From JAVRLS01 sp031961205 (lineage in GTDB: Archaea > Thermoplasmatota > Thermoplasmata > Thermoplasmatales > Thermoplasmataceae), in the NCBI GenBank assembly GCA_031961205.1, contig JAVRLS010000024.1, positions 1 to 13,691 of the forward strand: a DNA stretch of 13,691 bases, written 5' to 3'. Both the position numbers and the translations under genes were made by a program. Positions 1-6,961 of the stretch are shown in pieces. The notes beneath the pieces are model-generated. The model did no database searches. It was not told where the DNA came from and was given only the letters and a program-made list of their open reading frames with translations. Position 1 is the stretch's first letter. Each line of letters begins with the position of its first letter.

Positions 1-86
1 GCAACTGCGCCTGATGTTATGACACCGGCGGCAGCAATCTTATCCAATGTCCCCGAATCGAGAACAATTGAGAGTGTCTTTGACAT
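1..86 (-). CDS. DsrE/DsrF-like small protein, N-terminal fragment (cut by window edge)
   Basis: The minus strand opens with ATG at 86 and stays open to the window edge (28 full codons), reading MSKTLSIVLDSGTLDKIAAA and then GVITSGAV. The short hydrophobic beta strand followed by a 'SGTLDK' turn and a helix ending in 'SGAV' resembles the start of DsrE/DsrF/DrsH-like proteins (sulfur-relay or peroxiredoxin-like folds). That match is from memory of the family pattern and rests on fewer than 30 residues. An in-frame TAA lies upstream and no other start intervenes, so the start is firm. A TATA-like TTTATTA lies about 29-35 nt upstream on the same strand. The catalytic cysteine region, if any, is outside the window, so no reaction can be assigned. 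Confidence 0.55.
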   Translation of the reverse strand, partial: MSKTLSIVLDSGTLDKIAAAGVITSGAV

Positions 87-562
87 AATTATCGATTCGA
101 TATGTAGGGAATGTTAATAAATTTTTGTAAATTATTTTGAATTACTATATTTTAAGACTACCTATTGTCGATAAGGTTCATAAATCTACATAAAAAATCA
201 AAATAAAACGTATTTAGATATATTTCTTCCATTTATAGCAACAAACCCTGCATAAATGGATTATATATTTAATATATTATTTTTATATAAAAAAATTTCA
301 ATTGAAGATTGATGATGCGTTATAATAGGATTATGTTTAGGTAGTTTGTATTTTACTTAGCAAGGAGATCATAAAACGATCTGTAATGTATCATTATTAT
401 ACTATCGTGTGGATTTCTGGATACTATCTGCGCAGGCAACCTGCTGTCAGATTTCATTGATTATTGCATAGGAACCGGGAATAACATTTAAAAGTAATAA
501 ACAGTCCATTTTTGCCATCTCCGTTCGGCAAAACGTTAAATATACAGAAATTATGATAATTT
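87..562. other. AT-rich intergenic region with two dyads
   Basis: This 476-bp gap separates two divergently transcribed genes. The left two thirds are very AT-rich and hold only short ORFs broken by stops. Visible structure: AGATC/GATCT (366-370/378-382), GCAGG-CAA-CCTGC (432-444), and TTTTGCC/GGCAAAA (510-516/527-533). The last of these ends just before the TATA box of the 563 gene. I found no tRNA, C/D-box RNA or convincing small gene here. Confidence 0.6.
510..544 (+). promoter_or_regulatory. Promoter of the LigB-like gene with upstream dyad
   Basis: TTAAATATA at 536-544 is centred about 23 nt before the ATG at 563, the spacing expected for a leaderless archaeal transcript. Directly upstream is a perfect 7-bp inverted repeat TTTTGCC/GGCAAAA with a 10-nt spacer (510-516 and 527-533). 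It would lie outside the mRNA and could be a regulator-binding site next to the TFB/TBP site. The TATA call rests on sequence and spacing; the operator role is inference. Confidence 0.45.
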
Positions 563-1324
563 ATGCTAGATCACATTTATGTTATACCGCACGGGGATGA
601 GATAATAGATAATGAGAGGAAAGAGGATATTATAATGCACGACGGGATAGAAAAATATACACATGACGATAAAAGCGATGCCATCGTGATCATCAGCCCG
701 CATGGATTGATCCTGGACAAAAATGTGGGCGTACTTTATACCAGGCATCTTAAATCTTACTACAGGACAAAAACAAAAATCCTAAGAAAAGAATACGAAA
801 ACGATATAAAACTGGCAGAATCAATATGCGATTTTGAAAAATGTGAAAGAGTAAGATATACAACTTTATCTGGCAACACTTTCTTTAATCTGGATTTTGG
901 AACTGTTATACCTCTCTCATTTTTCAGGATAAAGAATATCGTTGCCATAGGGCAACCAAGGCTACTTTCCCGGGAAGATGTTAAAAAATTCGCCCAGCAC
1001 CTGTATGAAGTGATTAATTCAAGCGAAAAAAATGTAAGTGTAATAATAAGTGCCGACCAGGCCCATACGCATTCTCCGGATGGTCCATACGGATTTTCCG
1101 ATGAGGCGGATATATATGATGAAAAAGTCAGAAAAGCCATAAACAGCGGGGATTTTTCAGAAATAGAAGGCCTGACGGATGATTTCATAGAGAAGGCAAA
1201 GCCAGACAGTTTCTATAATATGATAATACTGGACAGCCTGTTAAAAAATTCTGGAAAGCGGTTAAACGTTGAATATTACTACGTCGCAAAATACTTTGGT
1301 ATGCTATTCGCGCATGAGGTGTGA
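563..1324 (+). CDS. LigB/Memo-type class III extradiol dioxygenase-like protein
   Basis: The 253-residue protein matches the archaeal branch of the LigB (class III extradiol ring-cleavage dioxygenase) superfamily, which also contains Memo proteins. Visible family landmarks: IPHGDE near the N terminus (His10), SPHG (His47), DFGTVIPL (111-118), IAIGQPR-like segment around 128-133, and SADQAHTHSPDGPYGF at 163-178 (Asp165, His168, His170), followed by DEADIYDEKV. His10, His47 and the 168/170 pair are the likely metal ligands. The DODA-type DHG triplet reads DFG here, so the active site may differ from plant-type enzymes. No aromatic-degradation genes are nearby, and the substrate is unknown. The start is supported by a TATA box 23 nt upstream. 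The gene stands alone, converging on the isomerase gene. The family is fairly certain; dioxygenase activity is not. Confidence 0.8.
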   Translation: MLDHIYVIPHGDEIIDNERKEDIIMHDGIEKYTHDDKSDAIVIISPHGLILDKNVGVLYTRHLKSYYRTKTKILRKEYENDIKLAESICDFEKCERVRYTTLSGNTFFNLDFGTVIPLSFFRIKNIVAIGQPRLLSREDVKKFAQHLYEVINSSEKNVSVIISADQAHTHSPDGPYGFSDEADIYDEKVRKAINSGDFSEIEGLTDDFIEKAKPDSFYNMIILDSLLKNSGKRLNVEYYYVAKYFGMLFAHEV

Positions 1325-1373
1325 TTTCAATCACGCACCACGCTTAAAGTAGCATTGTTTGCAATAATGAAAA

Positions 1374-1390
1374 TATATTTTATTTTATAT
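1374..1390 (+). terminator. T-rich terminator-like tract after the LigB-like gene
   Basis: A run of thymines interrupted by adenines lies about 50 bp past the stop codon of the plus-strand gene, in the convergent gap before the isomerase gene. Archaeal transcription commonly ends at such tracts. There is no strong hairpin. Confidence 0.3.
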
Positions 1391-1425
1391 CCAGGTACAG
1401 TAAGTCATCTTCAGATTTTGGGGCG

Positions 1426-2343
1426 CTAATCTGACAGTTTCCTTTTCAGTTCCTCAATAAGTGATACGTCCTGCGGCTCTACGTTCCTCATATTTGCAAG
1501 GTGGTATGTCACATAATCTCCGTAGTGAACAAGATAGAGCATTCTCACAAAATTACTATTTCCTATCGGGTCTATCATTCTGAATTCAGTGCCGGTTATT
1601 TTTCCGGTTATTTCTATGCGTCTGCTTATCCTGCTATCGCTGCTTGAGAATACCATAAAAATAAATTCATCCTTACGGTAAGTGTCCTTCAGGGGCATGG
1701 TATCATTATGATTCAATTCGGAGAAGTAATTTGAATATGCGATGATTTTAGAATTTTCATTGAACTGAGTTTTCCATCTATATGCTATATTCCGAAAGGG
1801 GGAGCTTCCGTATATGACAGGTATAAGATTCTTTTCGTAGATTTTCATTGCAAGATTTTTCATTTCACCGTTATTCATGTCCATTTCGTCAAGAACGTGG
1901 TATGCTTCATCCCTGTCTCCTTTAGACTGTGGAATAAAGGTATTTATAAGCGGCATCAGGAGATACCCAATCGCGGACCTTGGCTGCAGGCCACCAGGGA
2001 TTATAATTGTATCATAACCCGATTTTGAAAGTGCACCGCCAGATGTTATAGCATGAACATGCGATCCCCTTTTCTTTGCCTCTTCCGCTGCAATCAGAGT
2101 CTCCTCAGTGTTCCCGGAATAGCTAACAGCGAAAAATTCAGTTTTATCATCCACAAAATCCGGGATTTTATAGTCATCAACAACAAACACCGGCTCCTTG
2201 GTGTAAAGTTCAGAAAAAATTTTGCCTGATATTCCAGAACCACCCATTCCGGCTACAACAATGTTTTTGTGCTGTTCAACTTTAAAAGCTTTATTAAATT
2301 TGATCTGGTCTTTTAAAGTTTTCAGTTCCTCATCGAATCTCAT
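1426..2343 (-). CDS. Bifunctional phosphoglucose/phosphomannose isomerase (SIS domains)
   Basis: The 305-residue protein interconverts glucose-6-phosphate or mannose-6-phosphate with fructose-6-phosphate. It matches the small archaeal PGI/PMI family known from Thermoplasma and Pyrobaculum and has the usual length (about 300). The first SIS domain shows AGMGGSGISG (31-40) and the phosphate-binding SYSGNTEET loop (74-82). The family segment GLQPRSAIGYLLMPL spans 118-132. The second SIS domain contains NENSK (Glu196) and SELNHND (His212), matching the catalytic Glu and His of the family, and ends with EELKRKL, which supplies the conserved C-terminal lysine. An in-frame stop lies just upstream of the ATG, and a TTTATAT box is centred about 23 nt before it. 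Only 40 bp separate it from the Rqc2-like gene, but it has its own promoter. It would serve gluconeogenesis and sugar supply for surface glycans. Confidence 0.93.
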   Translation of the reverse strand: MRFDEELKTLKDQIKFNKAFKVEQHKNIVVAGMGGSGISGKIFSELYTKEPVFVVDDYKIPDFVDDKTEFFAVSYSGNTEETLIAAEEAKKRGSHVHAITSGGALSKSGYDTIIIPGGLQPRSAIGYLLMPLINTFIPQSKGDRDEAYHVLDEMDMNNGEMKNLAMKIYEKNLIPVIYGSSPFRNIAYRWKTQFNENSKIIAYSNYFSELNHNDTMPLKDTYRKDEFIFMVFSSSDSRISRRIEITGKITGTEFRMIDPIGNSNFVRMLYLVHYGDYVTYHLANMRNVEPQDVSLIEELKRKLSD

Positions 2344-2362
2344 ACATCTTCATGGCATTTTA

Positions 2363-2369
2363 ATATAAA
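2363..2369 (-). promoter_or_regulatory. TATA box of the isomerase gene
   Basis: TTTATAT on the minus strand is centred about 23 nt upstream of the ATG at 2343. No Shine-Dalgarno motif lies in the right place, so a leaderless mRNA is likely. Confidence 0.5.
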
Positions 2370-2383
2370 TATTGATTTGAATT

Positions 2384-4237
2384 TTAAGTAATAATATCGT
2401 TATCAGTTTCCTCTTCCTTTCCTTCTTTATTTTCTACAGGCGTATGTGTTTCCTGCACTGATGAATTGCCTGGCGGAAGTATCTTTTCAATTTCATTTCT
2501 ATTTATTGATAGAATTTCAGATATCTGCTTCACTATTTCTATTCTTCTGGTTTCTCCTGGCGTTATAACAAGATATTTCTGATTTTCCCTGAAAACAGTA
2601 TAGGGCGCAACCATAGGGATTTCCGTTTTTTCGAATTCAATCAAGCCTATTCCGAGTTTAAGCTCCAGATTTGTGATATAGTTCCTTTTTCCCCTGATTA
2701 TCCATGATCCCGTCGATACATATTCTCCTGATTCCGGTGTTTTGCTTACCTGGCTTGGATATACCCAGTAAACGGTGCTTGATGCTATGCCAGCCGGCCA
2801 TGCCCGTGAAAAGGAAGCAGCAAAAATGCCAGCCTCCCTGAGCGTATTATCTCCTGGAAATGGCTTACCCTCTGATTTTATTATTGTACTTGGGGCACCA
2901 TATATGTCTGCATGTACATACACATCCCCTTCCTTTAAATGCTTTTTTACTATTTTTTCATTGGATTTGACGTCTCTTCCAGCTATAACAAGGTATCCTT
3001 CACTTGAAATGAACCAGTGATATGACTCGAACCAGAATATTTTCTTGCGCTGCGCCTCTTTCTTAACTGTATTTCTTATTTTCTCCCTTTCAGCATCCTC
3101 AATTGCTTTTACGGCACCCTCTATTTTTCTTTTATATTCCTTCGATTCATTGAAAAATCTGTTGGCATTTTCCCCTGCTGTTATTGTATATGATATCTCA
3201 ATATCTTCACCGTCTATGTTAATCGTAACCTTTTTATTGGCCTTATCTACGGGTAAACCATCCGGAAATTTTCCGTAATTTATATCTTTAATAATGCCTG
3301 ATATGTATGGTAAATTAGACATTATCAATGTCCCATAGTTTCGGTATTTTTCGCTAATCTTCTTAAATTCCTCCATACTTCTTTTCTGTGAATTTATCCT
3401 TCTCGTTATTGAATCTTCCTTTTCCTCGGATTTCTCGCGATTTTCAAATTGAAAGAGATACCCTGAATTAAGATTTTCAAATTCTCTATCCGGAGTTCCC
3501 AGATGTTGCATTAAAACCGGAGACAGGTTTTCATCATTTTTATAATAATATGATTTATTTTTCAGGCTTTCGTCAAGAATTTCCTGAATTTTTGACCTTA
3601 TTTTTGGGTAATATTCCGTCGCTTCTACGGCCTTTGTATTTTTATTTATTCCTGCCCTGAAAAGTACTTCCTCGGAAACATCCCCGCCGAGGTTAAATCT
3701 CGTTGCCATAGTTTGAACTACAGAAGCATTGCTGGATAACATTACCTCTTTTGCCTCTTCCTCACTGTATTCAAGAGGATTGACCATGGATGGTGGTATA
3801 TAATTTTCTCCCACCTCAAGGCTTCTGTTCTTCCAGCGTCTTTGCTTTATTGCAAATGTTATCTTTTCCTGATCCGTAAGTATAAGATTCCCGTCCCTGA
3901 ATAACTCGAGTATCATTGACTGCCCGGTATGGAATTCGAATCTTACGACACGATCAAAATTTATTTGTGATATGTTTACTATTTTTCTGTCAGAGACATT
4001 TTTTCTAAGTATCATTGCGGTCTGTGAAGCTTTTTCAGGAGTCTCCGCTTCCATAAAACACATTCCCCGTGACAGAGAAATAAAAAGATCCCTTCTTTTG
4101 ATATCTGAACGGTAAAGCTGGAATAAAAATGAATCAGCCGTTATTTGATAGACCTTCTTTATGTAAGAATTTATGAATAAGTCCCTGTGAGTATTAACAA
4201 ATGCATAGAAGTCAAGAGAAGACTGCTTGTCTTTCAT
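2384..4237 (-). CDS. NFACT-family protein, archaeal Rqc2/RqcH homologue
   Basis: The 617-residue protein (ATG start) has the full NFACT layout: N-terminal NFACT-N domain (about 1-180), helix-hairpin-helix region (about 180-200), a long charged coiled-coil middle (about 270-400) and the NFACT-R domain (about 400-530). Recognisable NFACT-R stretches are WFESYHWFISSEGYLVIAGR, GDVYVHADIYGAPSTIIK and FSRAWPAGIASSTVYWVYP. Proteins of this family (yeast Rqc2, bacterial RqcH) bind large ribosomal subunits blocked by nascent chain-tRNA and extend C-terminal tails. The Asp-Arg pair needed for tailing in those proteins appears conserved as FDRVVRF (Asp95-Arg96). The C terminus is an acidic low-complexity tail. 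A longer frame begins at TTG 4252, but ATAAAATAA centred 25 nt before the ATG at 4237 supports the ATG. Older annotations call it fibronectin-binding protein, which is misleading here. Confidence 0.92.
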   Translation of the reverse strand: MKDKQSSLDFYAFVNTHRDLFINSYIKKVYQITADSFLFQLYRSDIKRRDLFISLSRGMCFMEAETPEKASQTAMILRKNVSDRKIVNISQINFDRVVRFEFHTGQSMILELFRDGNLILTDQEKITFAIKQRRWKNRSLEVGENYIPPSMVNPLEYSEEEAKEVMLSSNASVVQTMATRFNLGGDVSEEVLFRAGINKNTKAVEATEYYPKIRSKIQEILDESLKNKSYYYKNDENLSPVLMQHLGTPDREFENLNSGYLFQFENREKSEEKEDSITRRINSQKRSMEEFKKISEKYRNYGTLIMSNLPYISGIIKDINYGKFPDGLPVDKANKKVTINIDGEDIEISYTITAGENANRFFNESKEYKRKIEGAVKAIEDAEREKIRNTVKKEAQRKKIFWFESYHWFISSEGYLVIAGRDVKSNEKIVKKHLKEGDVYVHADIYGAPSTIIKSEGKPFPGDNTLREAGIFAASFSRAWPAGIASSTVYWVYPSQVSKTPESGEYVSTGSWIIRGKRNYITNLELKLGIGLIEFEKTEIPMVAPYTVFRENQKYLVITPGETRRIEIVKQISEILSINRNEIEKILPPGNSSVQETHTPVENKEGKEEETDNDIIT

Positions 4238-4257
4238 GATTGAGTTATGCAATACTA

Positions 4258-4266
4258 TTATTTTAT
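4258..4266 (-). promoter_or_regulatory. TATA-like box of the NFACT gene
   Basis: ATAAAATAA on the minus strand is centred 25 nt before the ATG at 4237. It would be too close to the alternative TTG at 4252, so it helps decide the start. Confidence 0.4.
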
Positions 4267-4328
4267 CTTATAATGAAATGCGAAAGATTGGCAGTTTAAA
4301 GGGCTATCACCATTTTTGATAACGTGAA

Positions 4329-4444
4329 TTATACGTAACAGTGTTTTAACTTCTGTGAGCGAAGGATTTCTTCGGAATGAGATGAGATGCGGCCCTTTTC
4401 TTCCGTTTTCAAGGTATGTCCTGTCCGCTGGCCAACAGAACTGA
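4329..4444. other. Possible relic segment in the gap between NFACT and TrmG10 genes
   Basis: The 243-bp gap is much less AT-rich than the other spacers and is open in two frames. On minus, 4490 down to 4329 gives 53 sense codons with no ATG. On plus, codons run from 4328 to a stop at 4442-4444. A short hairpin CGAAG-GATTT-CTTCG lies at 4360-4374. Bases 4350-4364 match 12 of 15 positions of a segment at 6084-6098 in an unrelated gap. This could be a decayed gene or the remains of a mobile-element end. I recognise neither reading as a known protein. Confidence 0.25.
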
Positions 4445-4495
4445 AATTAACCGCATAGTATGTCGTTTTGTTTCCCCGTGAATCTTGATATCAAA

Positions 4496-5452
4496 TTACT
4501 TCTTGCGCGCGGTTACAAAATATCTTGTAAGGGCACGATGCTGATATACGGGCACAACGCTTAGTATGTCAAAATACTTTCTAGCCGTTTCTATGTATAG
4601 CTTATTTGATATTGCAAATGAAGCATATCTTTTGTTCTTCAATAATTCATTGAATTTTCTGAATGATTTCTCGTAGAAACCGTTAACGTCGTCATCGATA
4701 TAGGATCCCCTACCATAAGGCATATCAGTTGCAATACCATCAACCTCTTCAGTTTCCAGATTTGATATTTCATCGTTATATATTTTAAAATCAGTAATTT
4801 TAAAGAACTTAAGATTCATCTTTGTTCCTATCGTCATGTTCAACGAGATGTCGTTTCCCATGATCCTGATCCCTATCATCGCAGCTTCTATCAGCACTCC
4901 ACCAGTACCGCAGAATGGATCCAGCAACGTTTCACCCTCCCTGACGTGAGCTGTATTTACAAGGAATCTTGCATATTTTGGATGCATTGAAACTGGTGAA
5001 AAATATGGCCTTAACGGAGCCTTCCTTGATTCAAAGCTTTCAGTATCTCTCTTAAAATAGACGATAGAAAGATACCATGCATCTTTATAAATTGCTCTGA
5101 GCACAAAGTCAGGGTTTGAGAACGATATTCTGCCTCTGCCGTTGAGAATGCCCCCGATCAGCTTTTCTGTTAGCTCCCTGTTGCTGTATTCTCCCCCAAT
5201 TCTCAGGTAAAACTTTCCATCGGGAATTTTAGAGTTTTTTAGATCTTCGATATTATCGCACCTGTATATTATTTTTGATATGAAATTTATAAAAGCTGAA
5301 TTTTTCAGGTGGGAAGGATTGCCCTCGATTATTGCAATATAATCATCCAGATATTCCAGCTCAAAATCTTCATACGTCTCCATAATCGAGTTGATCTCTA
5401 CTTTTCTTGCTTCGTTAGGTTCTCTGCTGAATTCTATTATGTATCTATCCAT
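4496..5452 (-). CDS. tRNA (guanine(10)-N2)-methyltransferase, TrmG10/Trm11 family
   Basis: The 318-residue protein combines an N-terminal THUMP-type RNA-binding region (about 45-140) with a Rossmann methyltransferase domain. The linker RPYFSPVSMHPKYARFLVN (148-166) is the hallmark of the Trm11/TrmG10 group. SAM motif I is DPFCGTGGVLIEA (178-190), motif II includes GNDIS (199-203), and motif IV is DMPYG (243-247), the D/N-P-P-Y type used for N2-methylation of guanine. The C terminus HRALTRYFVTARK also fits. It probably makes N2-methyl or N2,N2-dimethylguanosine at tRNA position 10. Length agrees with archaeal members (about 320-340). It lies 64 bp downstream of rpoL on the same strand and may be cotranscribed, although a weak AT-rich box sits about 25 nt before its ATG. 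Confidence 0.92.
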   Translation of the reverse strand: MDRYIIEFSREPNEARKVEINSIMETYEDFELEYLDDYIAIIEGNPSHLKNSAFINFISKIIYRCDNIEDLKNSKIPDGKFYLRIGGEYSNRELTEKLIGGILNGRGRISFSNPDFVLRAIYKDAWYLSIVYFKRDTESFESRKAPLRPYFSPVSMHPKYARFLVNTAHVREGETLLDPFCGTGGVLIEAAMIGIRIMGNDISLNMTIGTKMNLKFFKITDFKIYNDEISNLETEEVDGIATDMPYGRGSYIDDDVNGFYEKSFRKFNELLKNKRYASFAISNKLYIETARKYFDILSVVPVYQHRALTRYFVTARKK

Positions 5453-5516
5453 TAAATATCATTAAAAACAGTTTTTAGCTTATGTTTATGCGTTATCAGA
5501 TATAAGGGAGGTATGC

Positions 5517-5843
5517 TTATTCTTTGCTCATTTCCTTTTCATATCTTTCAAGCTCTTTGCCAAGTTCTGCAGAAAGATCATCATATACTTTCGCAAGGCG
5601 CCTGATAGATCTCTTTATTGCCGCCTGAGGTTTGCCGGACTTAACTTTTACGTAAATAACTGGATTGTCTATAACAGGATGCTTTATGTAGTATCTGGAA
5701 TCCACGACCTGATCATCCACTAAAATTTCCTCTACAAGAGGCCTCAGAAGAGTGTTGTCATAGTTAAGCATCTCAACAGTGATAGAATCTTTTTCCTTTG
5801 ATACAACGCGTAATTGTGATTCTACTAGTCTTTCCCTTTCCAT
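5517..5843 (-). CDS. rpoL: DNA-directed RNA polymerase subunit L (Rpo11)
   Basis: The 108-residue protein is the archaeal counterpart of eukaryotic Rpb11/AC19. With subunit D it forms the alpha-like platform on which RNA polymerase assembles. Family features: YDNTLLRPLVEEIL (28-41; most members have DHTLGNLLRE here), YYIKHPVIDNPVIYVK (51-66), and a long C-terminal helix from about 70. The core is about 90 residues and is followed by an additional charged tail ending EMSKE. The substitution of the usual His-Thr-Leu-Gly-Asn by Asn-Thr-Leu-Leu-Arg is a lineage-specific deviation. ATATATAC on the minus strand, centred about 23 nt upstream of the ATG, gives a near-leaderless start. A GGAGG lies only one base before the ATG, too close to act as a normal ribosome-binding site. 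Confidence 0.88.
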   Translation of the reverse strand: MERERLVESQLRVVSKEKDSITVEMLNYDNTLLRPLVEEILVDDQVVDSRYYIKHPVIDNPVIYVKVKSGKPQAAIKRSIRRLAKVYDDLSAELGKELERYEKEMSKE

Positions 5844-5862
5844 GCCTCCATATTTTTATTAT

Positions 5863-5870
5863 GTATATAT
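5863..5870 (-). promoter_or_regulatory. TATA box of rpoL
   Basis: ATATATAC on the minus strand lies 20-27 nt before the rpoL ATG, as expected for a leaderless transcript. Confidence 0.5.
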
Positions 5871-5931
5871 TTGTTGAGTTTGGCTAATTTTGATCTGAGA
5901 CTACCGGCATTTGAATGAAAACTATATAAAA

Positions 5932-6072
5932 ATGGTTCTCTATATGAGTTTATATCGATTTTCATATCCGAATATCCGCGCACAGACTATTTTATTGCTT
6001 CATGGAGATGTTAATATTGTAGTGTATATTCCCGTCATAGTAGTAACAGATAGACCTTTAGCGCGGTTTTAA
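5932..6072 (+). CDS. Candidate small ORF, 46 residues, unknown
   Basis: An ATG at 5932 (with a second in-frame ATG at 5944) opens a 46-codon frame. The middle is hydrophobic, with TILLLHGDVNIVVYIPVIVV as its core, and it ends in a short basic tail, RPLARF. A strong TATATAAAA directly precedes it, but its centre is only about 17 nt before the second ATG, closer than in the other genes here. I recognise no family. It may be a small membrane-associated peptide, a decayed gene, or chance. Confidence 0.2.
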   Translation: MVLYMSLYRFSYPNIRAQTILLLHGDVNIVVYIPVIVVTDRPLARF

Positions 6073-6288
6073 GGGATCACCCGCTTCTGGGATCGGAGTT
6101 CTTTTTCCAGTATTTGCGTTTGCATGGTTCAGGCAAAGCACCTGTATAACGTCTTCTTAATTGATTGCGTGCATAGATTATAGGACAAACGATTAAAAAT
6201 GCATTTAGATGCGGATGCGGAATTGGCATTTATGAGGATTATATAGGATTTACGGCCATTTCAATACGCTACCATGGTATCCTTCAAA

Positions 6289-6296
6289 TTTATAAA
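6289..6296 (+). promoter_or_regulatory. TATA box of the ComB-like gene
   Basis: TTTATAAA is centred about 30 nt before the ATG at 6323, leaving a leader of at most a few bases. Confidence 0.5.
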
Positions 6297-6322
6297 GAAA
6301 AAAGGAATCCACCTTAAACAAA

Positions 6323-6961
6323 ATGATAAAAATAATAAACGGCAGAAAAACATCAGAGATATCACAGGTTAACGTCGTGGTTGACATATTCAGATCCACT
6401 ACAACAGTACCGATCATACTGAAGCAGAATGCCGGATACATAATACCATTTAAGGATGCTATGGATGCGCTTAATTATACCCGATCTCACCCAGGTGTGG
6501 TCCTTGTGGGAGAGAAATATGGAATTAAACCGCCATTTTTTGATTATGATAATTCACCATCAGAAATTGCAACCGCGGATTTTTCAGGCAAAGCTGTGGC
6601 ATTTACATCTACAAATGGAATGTATGTTCTCGACAAGATACGTTACGGGAGAATTTTCCTGGCATCTTTCGTAAACTTCCATTCTACGGTTGATGTCCTT
6701 AAAGATTATGACGACATTTCCATAATGCCGTCCAACAGGCCTGTTGGAACGGCGAGCGAGGATAATATATTCGCCAGATTGTTAAAAGATACCCTTGATG
6801 GTGCAGACCCTGATATAGATCGCTATTTGAAGGAAATAACCATATCAAACGAAAGGCGAATAGGGAGGATTAGCAAGGAAGACCTTCAGTACTGTGTATC
6901 CGTTGATTACGCTAATTTTCCGGTCACCGTGGAAGATGGGAGGATTATCAAATACGCATAA
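6323..6961 (+). CDS. 2-phosphosulfolactate phosphatase (ComB) family protein
   Basis: The 212-residue protein matches the ComB family of Mg-dependent phosphatases. Family motifs are in order: VVVDIFRSTTTVP (18-30), GEKYGIKPP (63-71), FDYDNSPSEI (73-82), AFTSTNGM (93-100), ASFVN (114-118), and SEDNIFARLL (145-154; Glu146-Asp147). In methanogens ComB removes phosphate from 2-phosphosulfolactate during coenzyme M synthesis. Thermoplasmatales are not known to make coenzyme M, so the substrate here is uncertain. The length is slightly below the usual 230 or so. It is a single gene with its own TATA box, and its last 14 bp overlap the 3' end of the convergent mptE, so the two transcripts must be complementary at their ends. 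Confidence 0.85.
   Translation: MIKIINGRKTSEISQVNVVVDIFRSTTTVPIILKQNAGYIIPFKDAMDALNYTRSHPGVVLVGEKYGIKPPFFDYDNSPSEIATADFSGKAVAFTSTNGMYVLDKIRYGRIFLASFVNFHSTVDVLKDYDDISIMPSNRPVGTASEDNIFARLLKDTLDGADPDIDRYLKEITISNERRIGRISKEDLQYCVSVDYANFPVTVEDGRIIKYA

Larger units (their letters stand above)
5844..6322. other. Divergent intergenic region between rpoL and the ComB-like gene
   Basis: This 479-bp gap carries the rpoL promoter at its left end and the ComB-like promoter at its right. Between them are a strong TATA-like TATATAAAA (5923-5931, plus), a 46-codon ORF just after it (5932-6072), and a more GC-rich patch (6060-6160) containing a 15-nt segment similar to one at 4350-4364. I found no tRNA or recognisable structural RNA. 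Confidence 0.5.

Noticed and set aside
87..562. C/D-box guide RNA candidate around TTGATGATG near 310
   Set aside because: The box C purine is missing and no matching box D (CTGA) follows at guide distance.
760..1188. 142-codon minus-strand ORF
   Set aside because: Antisense to the LigB-like gene, whose motifs are clear. No domain is recognisable in the shadow.
4238..4252. TTG start at 4252 for the NFACT gene
   Set aside because: The TATA-like box is centred only about 10 nt upstream of this TTG, whereas it is 25 nt from the ATG at 4237.
6250..6441. 63-codon minus-strand ORF across the start of the ComB-like gene
   Set aside because: Antisense to the conserved N-terminal motif of the ComB-like protein, with no recognised domain and no promoter seen.
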